DNA of 26,131 nt from GCA-002697625 sp002697625 (lineage in GTDB: Bacteria; Bacteroidota; Bacteroidia; Flavobacteriales; BACL11), in NCBI GenBank assembly GCA_964004625.1, contig CAXFOB010000014.1:1-26131 (forward strand). Direction: 5' to 3'. The notes beneath the pieces are model-generated. The model had not been told where the DNA came from. It made no database searches and saw nothing but the letters and a program-made list of their open reading frames with translations. Shown here piece by piece: positions 7,930 through 16,675 of the stretch. Position 1 is the first letter of the stretch. Each line of letters opens with the position of its first letter. Made by a program: the position numbers and the translations under genes.

Positions 7930-10915
7930 TTTATTTGACGGTTTTGACAAAGTAAATTTACAAGAGTGGAAAGACAAGATAATATCAGACTTAAAAGGTG
8001 ATGATTATACGAAAAAACTTGTTTCAGAACTAGAAAATATAGAGATTCAGCCAATTTACAACTCCGCATCTTATGTAGACTTAGGAGAAATAAAACTCCC
8101 TAATGATTGGATTCCTTTCCAATTTATTGATGCTACAAATTCTACACTTGCAAATAAAAAAGCATTAGAAGCTTTAAACAATAATATTGATGGTATACAT
8201 TTCTCAAACCCTACTAATTTAAATGTTCTACTAAAGAATATTTCAGTAGAACATATTTCTATCAAGTTCTCAAATTATTCTGAAGATTTTCTCAATCAGT
8301 GGAATACTTTCAGAAAAGAGAAGAATATTTCTGTAGAAGGAATTTTATCAGAAAATAGCATTGATGTAAAAGGTGGGACTGCTAAAGAACAAATTGAATA
8401 TGCATTAAGAAAAGGAATTAAAAATGGAACTAATCCATATTTTCATTTTCAAATAGGAAGTAATTTCTTTTTGGAAATTGCAAAACTAAAATCCTTTCGA
8501 TTAATATGGAAAGAAAAAACAGGGAATGAAGCCTTTATATATTGCGAAACTTCAAAAGATAATAAAGAAACTGAGTTTGAATACAATAATTTATTGAAAA
8601 CGACTACTGAATGTATGTCTGCAATATTTGGTGGAGCAAATGCAATTTCAGTTCATTCTTATTCCAAGAAAAATACTGATTTTTCAGATAGAATTGCTAG
8701 AAATCAACAAACTATCTTACGAAAAGAGTCTTTCTTAAATAAGGTGATAGACCCAAGCAAAGGTTCTTATTATGTAAATTACCTTATTTGTGAGTTAATT
8801 AAAGACTATAATTTAGATAATAATAATAAAAATATAGAAGATAATTTCATTAAAAAATTTACAACCTCAGAAGGGATAGAAATCAAATCTAAATATACAA
8901 TACAAGACGTAAATGAATTAGAACACACTAATTTTGGAGCTGGTATACCCCCTTATTTAAGAGGTCCGTATTCTACAATGTATGTTTCTAGACCATGGAC
9001 CATTCGTCAATATGCAGGTTTTTCAACTGCAGAAGAATCTAATGAATTTTACAGAAGAAACTTAGAATCAGGGCAAAAGGGACTTTCAGTTGCTTTTGAT
9101 TTAGCAACTCACAGAGGATACGATTCAGATAATGAAAGAGTAGTTGGGGATGTAGGAATGGCAGGGGTAGCAATTGACTCTGTTGAAGACATGAAAATTC
9201 TTTTCAATAAAATTCCTCTGGATAAAATGTCTGTTTCAATGACTATGAATGGAGCTGTATTACCAATACTTGCTTTTTATATTGTAGCTGCTCAGGAACA
9301 AGGTGTTGCAACAGAAAAACTAAATGGGACTATACAAAATGATATACTTAAGGAGTTTATGGTAAGGAATACTTACATATACCCACCAAAAAATTCTATG
9401 AGAATAATTTCAGATATTTTTAAATATACTTCTGAAAAAATGCCAAAATTTAATAGTATCTCTATTTCTGGATATCATATGCAAGAAGCTGGAGCTACTG
9501 CTGACATTGAACTTGCTTATACCCTAGCAAATGGATTGGAGTACATACGTACAGGTATAAATTCGGGTATGAAAATTGATGATTTTGCTCCAAGATTATC
9601 CTTCTTTTGGGGAATTGGAATGAATCATTTCATGGAGATTGCAAAGCTTAGAGCTGGTAGATTACTTTGGTCAAAAATAGTAAAGGAGTTTCATCCTAAC
9701 AACCCAAAGTCTATGGCTTTAAGGACACATTGCCAAACTAGTGGATGGAGTTTAACCAAACAAGACCCTTATAATAATATTACTAGAACATGTGTAGAAG
9801 CTATGGCTTCAGCTATGGGAGGAACACAAAGTTTACATACTAACGCACTTGATGAAGCCATAGCATTACCTACAGATTTTTCTGCTAAAATTGCAAGGAA
9901 CACTCAAATCTATTTACAACAAGAAACAGGAATCTGTAATACTGTTGACCCATGGGGAGGATCTTTTTATTTAGAAAAATTAACAGAAGATTTAGTAGAG
10001 AAAGCTTGGAAACACATAATGGAAATTGAAGAATTAGGAGGGATGACAAAAGCCATAGAAACTGGTATCCCGAAAATGAGAATAGAACAAGCAGCTGCAA
10101 AAAAACAGGCTAGAATTGATAGTGGGAAGGATACTATTGTAGGTGTAAATGCAAATATACTAGAGAAAGAAGATTCTGAGTTAGAAATTTTAGAAGTAGA
10201 CAATTCTGCAGTTCGAAAAACTCAAATTGACAGAATAAATTCAATAAAAAAGGACAGGAATGAAGAAAATGTTCAACAATCTCTTTATAATCTAACCAAA
10301 GCGTGTAGATCACAAAATGAGAATTTATTAGAACTTGCAGTTATTGCAGCCAAAAACAGAGCTACATTAGGAGAAATATCTGATGCAATGGAGATTGTTT
10401 TTGGAAGATATAAAGCCAAAAATCAAACAATATCAGGAGTATATAAAATGGAAATAGAAGAAAATAAAAACTTTAAGAAAGCTCTTAATCTATCAGATAA
10501 ATTTTCAAAAATTCAAGGAAGAAGACCAAGAATAATGATCGCGAAAATGGGACAAGATGGTCATGATAGAGGAGCAAAAGTAGTTGCTACTTCTTTTGCC
10601 GATTTAGGATTTGATGTAGACGTAGGACCTCTATTTCAGACTCCAAAAGAGGTTGCAAAACAAGCTGTTGAAAATGATGTTCATATTTTAGGTATATCAT
10701 CTTTAGCAGCAGGTCACAAAACCTTAGTCCCTAAGGTTCTAAAAGAACTAAAAGATTATGGCAGAGAAGATATTTTAGTAATTGTAGGAGGAGTAATACC
10801 TCAACAAGATTATGACTTTCTATTTAACGCTGGAGTTAGTGATATATTCGGCCCTGGTACAGTTATCGCGGATTCTGCCATAGAAATATTAGACACAATC
10901 TTAAATAAAAAATAA
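7922..10915 (+). CDS. Methylmalonyl-CoA mutase, small-subunit-like region fused to catalytic large subunit
   Basis: This 997-residue protein interconverts L-methylmalonyl-CoA and succinyl-CoA using adenosylcobalamin. Residues 1 to about 313 resemble the non-catalytic small subunit (MutA): LFDGFDKVNLQEWKDKIISD at the start, then GSNFFLEIAKLKSFRLIW and TTTECMSAIFGGANAISVHS. That part stops soon after SYYVNYL, so it lacks the last part of a free MutA. From residue 314 (TSEGIEIKSKYTIQDVNELE) it is a full MutB: TMYVSRPWTIRQYAGFST (substrate site), GLSVAFDLATHRGYDSD and SGYHMQEAGAT. The C-terminal B12 domain has DGHDRG with the cobalt-ligand His881, plus SSLAAGHKTLV and GGVIPQQD. There is no G-protein domain, so it is not IcmF. 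The reading frame is continuous across the fusion. It overlaps the DivIC-like gene upstream, and its stop is 1 nt from that of the TonB receptor. Confidence 0.95.
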   Translation: MSNLFDGFDKVNLQEWKDKIISDLKGDDYTKKLVSELENIEIQPIYNSASYVDLGEIKLPNDWIPFQFIDATNSTLANKKALEALNNNIDGIHFSNPTNLNVLLKNISVEHISIKFSNYSEDFLNQWNTFRKEKNISVEGILSENSIDVKGGTAKEQIEYALRKGIKNGTNPYFHFQIGSNFFLEIAKLKSFRLIWKEKTGNEAFIYCETSKDNKETEFEYNNLLKTTTECMSAIFGGANAISVHSYSKKNTDFSDRIARNQQTILRKESFLNKVIDPSKGSYYVNYLICELIKDYNLDNNNKNIEDNFIKKFTTSEGIEIKSKYTIQDVNELEHTNFGAGIPPYLRGPYSTMYVSRPWTIRQYAGFSTAEESNEFYRRNLESGQKGLSVAFDLATHRGYDSDNERVVGDVGMAGVAIDSVEDMKILFNKIPLDKMSVSMTMNGAVLPILAFYIVAAQEQGVATEKLNGTIQNDILKEFMVRNTYIYPPKNSMRIISDIFKYTSEKMPKFNSISISGYHMQEAGATADIELAYTLANGLEYIRTGINSGMKIDDFAPRLSFFWGIGMNHFMEIAKLRAGRLLWSKIVKEFHPNNPKSMALRTHCQTSGWSLTKQDPYNNITRTCVEAMASAMGGTQSLHTNALDEAIALPTDFSAKIARNTQIYLQQETGICNTVDPWGGSFYLEKLTEDLVEKAWKHIMEIEELGGMTKAIETGIPKMRIEQAAAKKQARIDSGKDTIVGVNANILEKEDSELEILEVDNSAVRKTQIDRINSIKKDRNEENVQQSLYNLTKACRSQNENLLELAVIAAKNRATLGEISDAMEIVFGRYKAKNQTISGVYKMEIEENKNFKKALNLSDKFSKIQGRRPRIMIAKMGQDGHDRGAKVVATSFADLGFDVDVGPLFQTPKEVAKQAVENDVHILGISSLAAGHKTLVPKVLKELKDYGREDILVIVGGVIPQQDYDFLFNAGVSDIFGPGTVIADSAIEILDTILNKK

Positions 10916-10916
10916 A

Positions 10917-13109
10917 TTACTTTATCTTAAATCTCAGACCAAAATATATTAGTCTACTTCCTAAGGGTGCATAAATTAAAGATGCATCAAAAAATTCAGA
11001 GCTTGGATCATTTGAATTAACAATAGGTTCATCTTGTATGTAATTAGTAATATTTTCAACTCCTAAATAAAAATCCCATTGATTTATTTTTCTTGTTATT
11101 TGTGAGTTTAATAATACATATGGATCCGAGAAATAGGAATCAACATTTCCATTACTTGTTTCATAGTTAGGAATTCTAACACTACCAATGTTATTAACAG
11201 TAGCATCTATTAACCATTTTTTAGAAGGATTTTCATAAGATATATTAAACATAGTCCGATACTTAGGTGTAAGTACAACAAATTTATCTAAACCATCAAA
11301 ATTAGAATATATTTGATTAATCTTATGACCAAATTTAGTTTTAACTCCTTTTGAAAAATCATAATAAAATTCTAGTTGATAATTATTAGCATATGTATTA
11401 AAATGTGAATTTTCGAAACTTAAAATACCTGGATTTTCTAAATTAACAATTATTTGATCTTCAAAAATTGTTTTATAAACATCTAAATTAATTATAGCGT
11501 TATTTCCAAAAATTTTACATATATAAGTAATATTACCTCCAAAATTATAACCAATTTCCGGAAGATACATGTATGGAAACTGTATAGTTCTATTTGAAGA
11601 TAACAAAGATATGTTTTCAGCTATTGCGTTAGGTATCCTTAAAGATCTTCCAGATGAAAACCTGAATGATAGTTGATCATTAGTACTATACTTTAAATTT
11701 AATCTAGGAAGAAAAAATAATTTTTTATTGTAATAATCTGCTCTTAATCCTAAAATAGTACTAAGATTACCTTCAGTATTTGAAAACTCTACAAATGCAC
11801 CAGTTACATTTTCTTGTTTAATTTTATTGTAAAAAGGTTGTTGGGTATTACCACTAAAAGACTCATTAAATTTATCTAAATTTAAACTTAATCCATAAGT
11901 AATTACATTAATCGGCTTAAAAAAATAAGTCTTTCTTATAAGATTTAGATAAAATGATTCTTGATTTGCATCAAAGTTATTATTTCCTAAAATACAACTT
12001 TGTAAATGATTTAAAATAGAAATATTTAATGCTAAACTTCTTCCTGGGTGTTTTGGTTGTATTAAACCAATTTTAGTTTCAAAATCAAAAATTCTATTAT
12101 CAATATTAACATTAAAATCTGTGTAATCTGACAATGTACCGCCCCTCCTTTTTTCATCCATAAATCGTCCTGATATTAAAAGATAATATTTATCACTAAT
12201 ATATTCCAGATTATTATGTAGATGAATATTTTTCATCTTAGGCATGTCCATAAAATTATCATTATTGTGATCCATCTCTCTCTCAAACAATGTATAATGC
12301 ATAAACAAATTATTATTCCAATTATTTTTCTTATTAGAAACTACTAAATTATTTTCAAATGTTGATTCTGAATTGATATAAGAATTCCAAAATAATTTAG
12401 AGGTGTTATTATGATATTCAACATTAATCTGTCCTGTTAAAGCATCATATCCATTTATTACAGATCCTGTTCCTTTTATAATCTGTATGGATTCAATCCA
12501 TGCACCAGGCACATAAGAAAAACCATAAGATGAAGAAAGCCCTCTAATTAAGGGAGAATTTCCTAAAGTTACTTTAGTGTATATTCCATCTAAACCTAAC
12601 ATCTGAATTTTTTTTGCTCCTGTAACCGCGTCAGTTGACATAACATCCACAGAAGTATTAGTTATGAAACTTTCTGAAAGATTACAGCAAGCCGCTTTCT
12701 CTAGTTCACAAGCTGTGAGGATTTGAGTATTTATAGGGTCTAATGTAGAAATTTTAGTAGTATTTATCTGTCCTTTTACTTTTACTTCTTCTAAGTCAAC
12801 AGAAGGAGAAAGAAGAATACTAATCACTTGCTCAGGTTGATCTATTAACTTACTATACTTTTGATACCCAACAAAACTTACTACTAGTTTATAAGGAAAG
12901 GATTCTGGATTTGTAATAGAAAAGTAACCTTCACTATCAGATATTACTCCTGTATTAGTTCCTTCCCAGTAAACATTAGCTCCGGTAATTGGAAGTTCTT
13001 CACCATTTTCCCCATGCTCAATTACATGACCAACTGTTTTATATTGTGCTTTTAAATTTAAACCTACAATAAGCACTATCGTAATTATTGTTAATTTTTT
13101 ATAATTCAT
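10917..13109 (-). CDS. TonB-dependent outer-membrane receptor, CELEKAACC type
   Basis: This 730-residue protein has a signal peptide (MNYKKLTIITIVLIVGLNLKAQ) and a CarboxypepD_reg-like domain at about 25-105 (TGANVYWEGTNTGVISDSEG...FVGYQKY). Next come the plug (about 120-230, with GIYTKVTLGNSPLIRGLSSS and GTGSVINGYDALTGQINVE) and a beta-barrel to the C-terminus. At residues 134-147 it has CELEKAACCNLSES, a Cys-bearing motif that recurs in one Bacteroidota receptor subgroup. The receptor would import a ligand across the outer membrane using TonB/ExbBD energy. Its neighbour is a Cys-rich HYC_CC_PP protein 46 nt upstream, which suggests a metal, perhaps copper, as substrate or signal (inference). 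The start fits the signal peptide. No truncation is seen. Confidence 0.93.
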   Translation of the reverse strand: MNYKKLTIITIVLIVGLNLKAQYKTVGHVIEHGENGEELPITGANVYWEGTNTGVISDSEGYFSITNPESFPYKLVVSFVGYQKYSKLIDQPEQVISILLSPSVDLEEVKVKGQINTTKISTLDPINTQILTACELEKAACCNLSESFITNTSVDVMSTDAVTGAKKIQMLGLDGIYTKVTLGNSPLIRGLSSSYGFSYVPGAWIESIQIIKGTGSVINGYDALTGQINVEYHNNTSKLFWNSYINSESTFENNLVVSNKKNNWNNNLFMHYTLFEREMDHNNDNFMDMPKMKNIHLHNNLEYISDKYYLLISGRFMDEKRRGGTLSDYTDFNVNIDNRIFDFETKIGLIQPKHPGRSLALNISILNHLQSCILGNNNFDANQESFYLNLIRKTYFFKPINVITYGLSLNLDKFNESFSGNTQQPFYNKIKQENVTGAFVEFSNTEGNLSTILGLRADYYNKKLFFLPRLNLKYSTNDQLSFRFSSGRSLRIPNAIAENISLLSSNRTIQFPYMYLPEIGYNFGGNITYICKIFGNNAIINLDVYKTIFEDQIIVNLENPGILSFENSHFNTYANNYQLEFYYDFSKGVKTKFGHKINQIYSNFDGLDKFVVLTPKYRTMFNISYENPSKKWLIDATVNNIGSVRIPNYETSNGNVDSYFSDPYVLLNSQITRKINQWDFYLGVENITNYIQDEPIVNSNDPSSEFFDASLIYAPLGSRLIYFGLRFKIK

Positions 13110-13130
13110 TTTTTATTTTTTTAATTAATA

Positions 13131-13149
13131 ATTCTGTTATAATCAGAAT
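13131..13149. repeat. Small inverted repeat between the HYC_CC_PP and TonB receptor genes
   Basis: ATTCTG (13131-13136) and CAGAAT (13144-13149) are perfect 6-bp inverted arms around the 7-bp spacer TTATAAT, inside the 46-nt gap of the two-gene operon. It could be a repressor half-site pair, or a weak hairpin in the mRNA that lowers receptor expression. Six-base arms can arise by chance in A+T-rich DNA. Confidence 0.3.
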
Positions 13150-13155
13150 AAATAA

Positions 13156-13608
13156 CTACAATAAAAACGATTGAATCTTAGAAAGTTCTGGTTTAGAAAG
13201 TTTTGGTGGAGGTATACCACTAGAATAAGTTATTTCTTCAAAAATAACTAAAAAGAAATTATTTGTATTAAATAATGAAAGTAACTCAGGGACCTGAAAC
13301 TTAACCTCTAATTCAGTAATTAAAGTTTCAAAATCAAAATGAATTGTTTGAGTATCGCTATTACAAGTTTTTTCTTTTGTTTCTGAACAACAACAAGTTG
13401 TTTCAATTTTCTTCATACAACAACTAACTTTTTCTTGTTTTTTCTCACAAATCACGTCAACAGATTTACTACAAGAAGGAATTTCTATACCAAAGTAAAA
13501 AGAATTACCTACGGAACAACTCATTTTAGAAAATGATATTCCTACGGAAAGAAACAAGACTAGTAATGCCGTAAAATATATACCGATATTTTTAAACAAT
13601 CTTTTCAT
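13156..13608 (-). CDS. HYC_CC_PP family Cys-rich exported protein
   Basis: The start taken is the ATG at 13608 (MKRLFKNIGIYFTALLVLFL), giving 150 residues. A longer reading from a TTG at 13620 would begin inside the -7 box and is rejected. A hydrophobic signal/anchor segment (about 10-27) is followed by nine cysteines: FSKMSCSVG, PSC, ICEKK, SCCMKK and TCCCSETKEKTC. The C-terminal part has SSGIPPPKLSKPELSKIQ. The Cys, CC and PP landmarks match the HYC_CC_PP family, found beside TonB receptors in Bacteroidota. The clustered thiols suggest periplasmic metal binding (inference). It has its own promoter and is followed by the receptor gene, with which it is probably co-transcribed. Confidence 0.8.
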   Translation of the reverse strand: MKRLFKNIGIYFTALLVLFLSVGISFSKMSCSVGNSFYFGIEIPSCSKSVDVICEKKQEKVSCCMKKIETTCCCSETKEKTCNSDTQTIHFDFETLITELEVKFQVPELLSLFNTNNFFLVIFEEITYSSGIPPPKLSKPELSKIQSFLL

Positions 13609-13617
13609 TTTATCGTG

Positions 13618-13648
13618 CAAATATATAATTTTATTACGTTTTATACAA
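13618..13648 (-). promoter_or_regulatory. Promoter of the HYC_CC_PP-TonB receptor operon
   Basis: On the minus strand, ATTG with TTG at 13648-13646, a 20-nt spacer, then TATATTTG at 13625-13618 (TAnnTTTG). The ATG at 13608 follows the box after 9 nt, so the leader is only a few bases. It lies in the 54-nt gap after the TauE/SafE gene, which shows that this pair can be expressed separately from the upstream five-gene operon. Confidence 0.6.
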
Positions 13649-13662
13649 TTGGAAGTAGACTA

Positions 13663-14460
13663 CTAGATTAAGTATAACTCTTTAAATAGTATAAATATTG
13701 CCATCACTAATACAAAAATACCAAACCCTTTTTTAAGTTTCTGAACATTTATAAAATTGTTGAACCAAATACCAATCAATATACCTAAAACAGATATACT
13801 AGTAAACGACAATAAAAATATCCAATTAATTTCGGTGATTCCAATATCTCCTATGAATCCAAAAAGAGATTTAACCGATATAATTAATAAAGATGTAGCT
13901 ACTGCTTTTTTCATAGGTAGATTAGCAAACAAAACCAAAGCAGGGATTATTAAAAAACCTCCTCCAGCTCCCACTATTCCTGTAAGCAGACCAACAATAA
14001 AACCGTCTATCATTATTAAACAGTAGTTAAATCTATTTTTATCACTTATTACTTGTTTCCTGCTTTTTATCATAGAAACAGAAGCAAACAACATTAAACT
14101 TGCAAGAAAAACCATGATACCGAAATCCTTAGTAAAAACAAATTCATGGGAAGTAAACAATATATCTGGGATAGAAGGTAATATATATTTCCTGGTAAAG
14201 TATACAGCTAAGAATGAAGGGATAGCAAAAACTAAAGCGGTTTTGTATTCAATTAGGTTTTTTTTAGCATTTCTTATTGTTCCTACAAAAGATGTGGTTC
14301 CTACCACAAATAATGAATATGCGGTTGCTGTTATAGGATTTACATGTAACACATATACCATAATAGGCACTGTTAGTATCGATCCTCCACCTCCTGTTAG
14401 CCCTAAAACAACACCTATAAGTAGAGCTCCTATAACTCCATATATGTTGAGAAGTTCCAA
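13663..14460 (-). CDS. TauE/SafE family permease (DUF81)
   Basis: This 265-residue polytopic membrane protein has two homologous halves. Each has the family's glycine-rich signature: GVVLGLTGGGGSILTVPIMV near residue 16 and GLLTGIVGAGGGFLIIPALV near residue 157. About seven to eight hydrophobic segments are visible and the length fits the family. TauE/SafE proteins move sulfur-containing or organic anions such as sulfite or sulfoacetate across the inner membrane. The specific substrate is not determined here. The start lies 1 nt after the stop of the rhodanese gene. TauE plus rhodanese is a common sulfur-related pairing, so export or import of a reduced sulfur anion is plausible. Confidence 0.92.
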   Translation of the reverse strand: MELLNIYGVIGALLIGVVLGLTGGGGSILTVPIMVYVLHVNPITATAYSLFVVGTTSFVGTIRNAKKNLIEYKTALVFAIPSFLAVYFTRKYILPSIPDILFTSHEFVFTKDFGIMVFLASLMLFASVSMIKSRKQVISDKNRFNYCLIMIDGFIVGLLTGIVGAGGGFLIIPALVLFANLPMKKAVATSLLIISVKSLFGFIGDIGITEINWIFLLSFTSISVLGILIGIWFNNFINVQKLKKGFGIFVLVMAIFILFKELYLI

Positions 14461-14461
14461 A

Positions 14462-14737
14462 CTATTTCTGTAGCTCTACTAATTCTAACCATCCTCCTCC
14501 ATTATAGACCTCTTTTAATCCATGAGATTTTAGAAATTCCATTGCTTTTCCACTTCTTTGTCCCGATCTACAACATAAAACTATAGGTTGCATTTCTTTT
14601 AACTCCTCAATTCTTTCCGGAATTTCATGTAATGGGATATTGACAGATTGATTTACATTTCCTTCTGAAAATTCCTCTTCGGTTCTAACGTCAATTATTT
14701 TTATTTTGTCATTATTAATTAGATCTTGTAAAGTCAT
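14462..14737 (-). CDS. Single-domain rhodanese
   Basis: This 91-residue protein is one rhodanese domain: KIKIIDVRTEEEFSEGNV (the CH2A-type DVR..EF..G motif), VNIPLHEIPERI, and the active-site loop CRSGQRSG with catalytic Cys56, preceded by Cys55. The six-residue loop indicates sulfurtransferase rather than phosphatase activity. No signal peptide is seen, so it is cytosolic. It would carry sulfane sulfur as a Cys persulfide. The gene starts 8 nt after the histidine kinase stop and ends 1 nt before the TauE/SafE start, so it belongs to the RR-HK operon and probably works with the permease. Confidence 0.93.
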   Translation of the reverse strand: MTLQDLINNDKIKIIDVRTEEEFSEGNVNQSVNIPLHEIPERIEELKEMQPIVLCCRSGQRSGKAMEFLKSHGLKEVYNGGGWLELVELQK

Positions 14738-14745
14738 AGTAATTG

Positions 14746-15984
14746 TTATTTAAATTTTATAATAAAAGTATGTAACTTGTTTTTGGTAAAATAGGAAAGG
14801 TTAAATTGATACAACTCGCAAATACTTTTAACAACCGAAAGTCCAATTCCTAAACTCTTTTTGTTTGTTTCAGACCTTTTAAACCTATGAAATATCTTAT
14901 CAGCAGGGAAACTAAGTTCTTCTCCACTATTAGTAATTCTAAAGGTGTTATTTTTGATAATAATACTTATTGACTTTGTATCATTATTATGAACAATAGC
15001 ATTTCTAATTAGGTTATTAATCATACTCTCCGCTAAATATCTATTCATGTAAATATGTGTAGGATCTTCTATCTGTAATTCTAATTTTATCTGTTTTTGT
15101 TTAATACTCTCTTCAAACAATTCTAACTGTTGTTTTAACAACTGGTCTAAATCAAAAGCAGAACCTTCTGTATAAAACCTATTATCTATTTTAGTTAAAA
15201 AGATAAGTGCTTGATTCATCTTAGATAACCTATTGGTTGTTTCCATTAATAGTGCCAAATGTTCCATCTGTTGTTGAGATAAGTTATCTGACTGCATCAT
15301 CTGGTCTACTTTTGAACTTATTACAGCCAAAGGGGTTTGCAATTCATGAGACACATTCTCGGTATATTCTTTTTGAACTTCAAAATCTCTTTTTAAAGTA
15401 TCTGCCATTTTCTGAATTACAGAATTTAATTTTTTTATCTCGAATAGTTGAGCAGAATCTAGATTCAACTCATTATTATTATTCAAGTCAAATTCTTCTA
15501 GTTTTGATATAGTTTTATAAAACACTTTTAAGGTGTTTCTTACAGAATGTCTATTTACAAAAAATAGAATCAGAAAAAAGACAACTGCTAAACCAACATT
15601 CATAATTACAATTTTTGTAATTAAAACATCCGTCTTTGTTTGAGATTCAAGAATACTCACTTTATAATTTTTTCCTTTAACTTTATACGGAAAGTCTAAT
15701 TTTCTATATAATACATATTTCTCTTGTTCAATTAGTACTGTATCTGAAAAGGCTAAAACACATTCTGATTCTAATTTAGTTACAAAGACTTCTTTAGCAT
15801 AGAATCTTTCTACATTATCTGGTTCTATTTGTTTTTCTAAAACTACCTTTCTTTCTAGAAGTATATCGTTAAGATTGGAAGAAAAAATATTACGAACCGA
15901 AAAGTACATTATAACACTACCTATCAAAAAGAAAATAACAGTTGCTGATATAAAAGTTAAACTAGATTTTGTTATTAGCTTCAT
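14746..15984 (-). CDS. Sensor histidine kinase
   Basis: This 412-residue protein has one transmembrane helix at about 9-30, a periplasmic sensor region of about 90 residues (35-122), and a second helix at about 125-144. A linker is followed by the HisKA dimerisation domain with phosphoacceptor His213 in VSHELQTPLAVIS. The HATPase_c domain has the N-box MINNLIRNAIVHN and the G-box KSLGIGLSVVKSI. The small periplasmic domain carries a single Cys75 (ESECVLAF) but no recognised sensor fold, so the signal is unknown. The gene starts 1 nt after the response regulator stop; the two form a standard pair. Metal or redox sensing is inferred only from the neighbours. Confidence 0.95.
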   Translation of the reverse strand: MKLITKSSLTFISATVIFFLIGSVIMYFSVRNIFSSNLNDILLERKVVLEKQIEPDNVERFYAKEVFVTKLESECVLAFSDTVLIEQEKYVLYRKLDFPYKVKGKNYKVSILESQTKTDVLITKIVIMNVGLAVVFFLILFFVNRHSVRNTLKVFYKTISKLEEFDLNNNNELNLDSAQLFEIKKLNSVIQKMADTLKRDFEVQKEYTENVSHELQTPLAVISSKVDQMMQSDNLSQQQMEHLALLMETTNRLSKMNQALIFLTKIDNRFYTEGSAFDLDQLLKQQLELFEESIKQKQIKLELQIEDPTHIYMNRYLAESMINNLIRNAIVHNNDTKSISIIIKNNTFRITNSGEELSFPADKIFHRFKRSETNKKSLGIGLSVVKSICELYQFNLSYFTKNKLHTFIIKFK

Positions 15985-15985
15985 C

Positions 15986-16675
15986 CTAATTAGTAATAAA
16001 TTTATATCCTATACCGTATACATTTTTTATGTATTCAGTACATCCTAATTTCGATAATTTCTTTTTTAGGTTTTTAATATGAGTATAGACCAAGTCATCT
16101 GAAAATCCATAATCATCATATCCAGAAGACATAAATTCTCCTAAAATCGTTTTACTTAAAACTCTGTTTTGGTTAGATGCAAAATATAGGAGTAAACTAA
16201 ACTCTTTTGAGGTTAAATCTGCAACTTTATCATGAACCACCACCTTCATCTCTTCTGGATAAATAGATAATTCATTAATAACTATTTTTTTACTCTCTTC
16301 TACATTCAGTCTTCTGATTAAAGATTTAATTCTAGCATTCAATTCAGCGAAGAAGAAGGGTTTGGTTAAATAATCGTCTGCACCAAGTTCTAGGGCGTCT
16401 ATCTTCTTGTTCAGGGTATCTTTTGCGGAAACTATAATCACTCCTGTTTCTTGATTTTTGTTTTTCAGTTCTTTTATTAAAACCAAACCATCTCCATCTG
16501 GCAACCCTAAATCTAGCAAAGCAGCATGAAAATGGTTGTTTTTAATCTCTTTTAATGCAGATTGTATAGTGGATGTGTGGGTACATGTAAAATGATTATC
16601 TTGTAAAAAATGAATAGTAGAAAGCGCTAATTCCACTTCATCCTCTACAATTAATATGTGTTTTTTATTATCCAT
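15986..16675 (-). CDS. OmpR/PhoB family response regulator
   Basis: This 229-residue protein has an N-terminal receiver domain with acidic EDE (11-13), phosphoacceptor Asp55 in LLDLGLPDGDG, and a conserved Lys in ADDYLTKPF. A winged-helix DNA-binding domain follows (about 128-227), with LTSKEFSLLLYFASN and the typical end VYGIGYKF. It is predicted to be phosphorylated by the adjacent kinase and to control this cluster, probably also the HYC_CC_PP-receptor promoter (inference). Its start overlaps the stop of the upstream membrane-protein gene by 8 nt (ATGGATAA). Confidence 0.96.
   Translation of the reverse strand: MDNKKHILIVEDEVELALSTIHFLQDNHFTCTHTSTIQSALKEIKNNHFHAALLDLGLPDGDGLVLIKELKNKNQETGVIIVSAKDTLNKKIDALELGADDYLTKPFFFAELNARIKSLIRRLNVEESKKIVINELSIYPEEMKVVVHDKVADLTSKEFSLLLYFASNQNRVLSKTILGEFMSSGYDDYGFSDDLVYTHIKNLKKKLSKLGCTEYIKNVYGIGYKFITN

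Noticed and set aside
9885..10203. Antisense frames of 71 and 78 codons inside the mutase gene
   Set aside because: They are in other frames of a strongly conserved gene, have no promoter and no recognisable product.
7922..10915. IcmF-type fused isobutyryl-CoA mutase
   Set aside because: IcmF has an internal MeaI-type G-protein domain between B12 and mutase domains; no GTPase motif is present and the B12 domain is C-terminal.
13609..13620. Upstream start for the HYC_CC_PP protein (MHDKMKRLF)
   Set aside because: The codon is TTG within the -7 box itself; the ATG at 13608 gives a normal signal segment.
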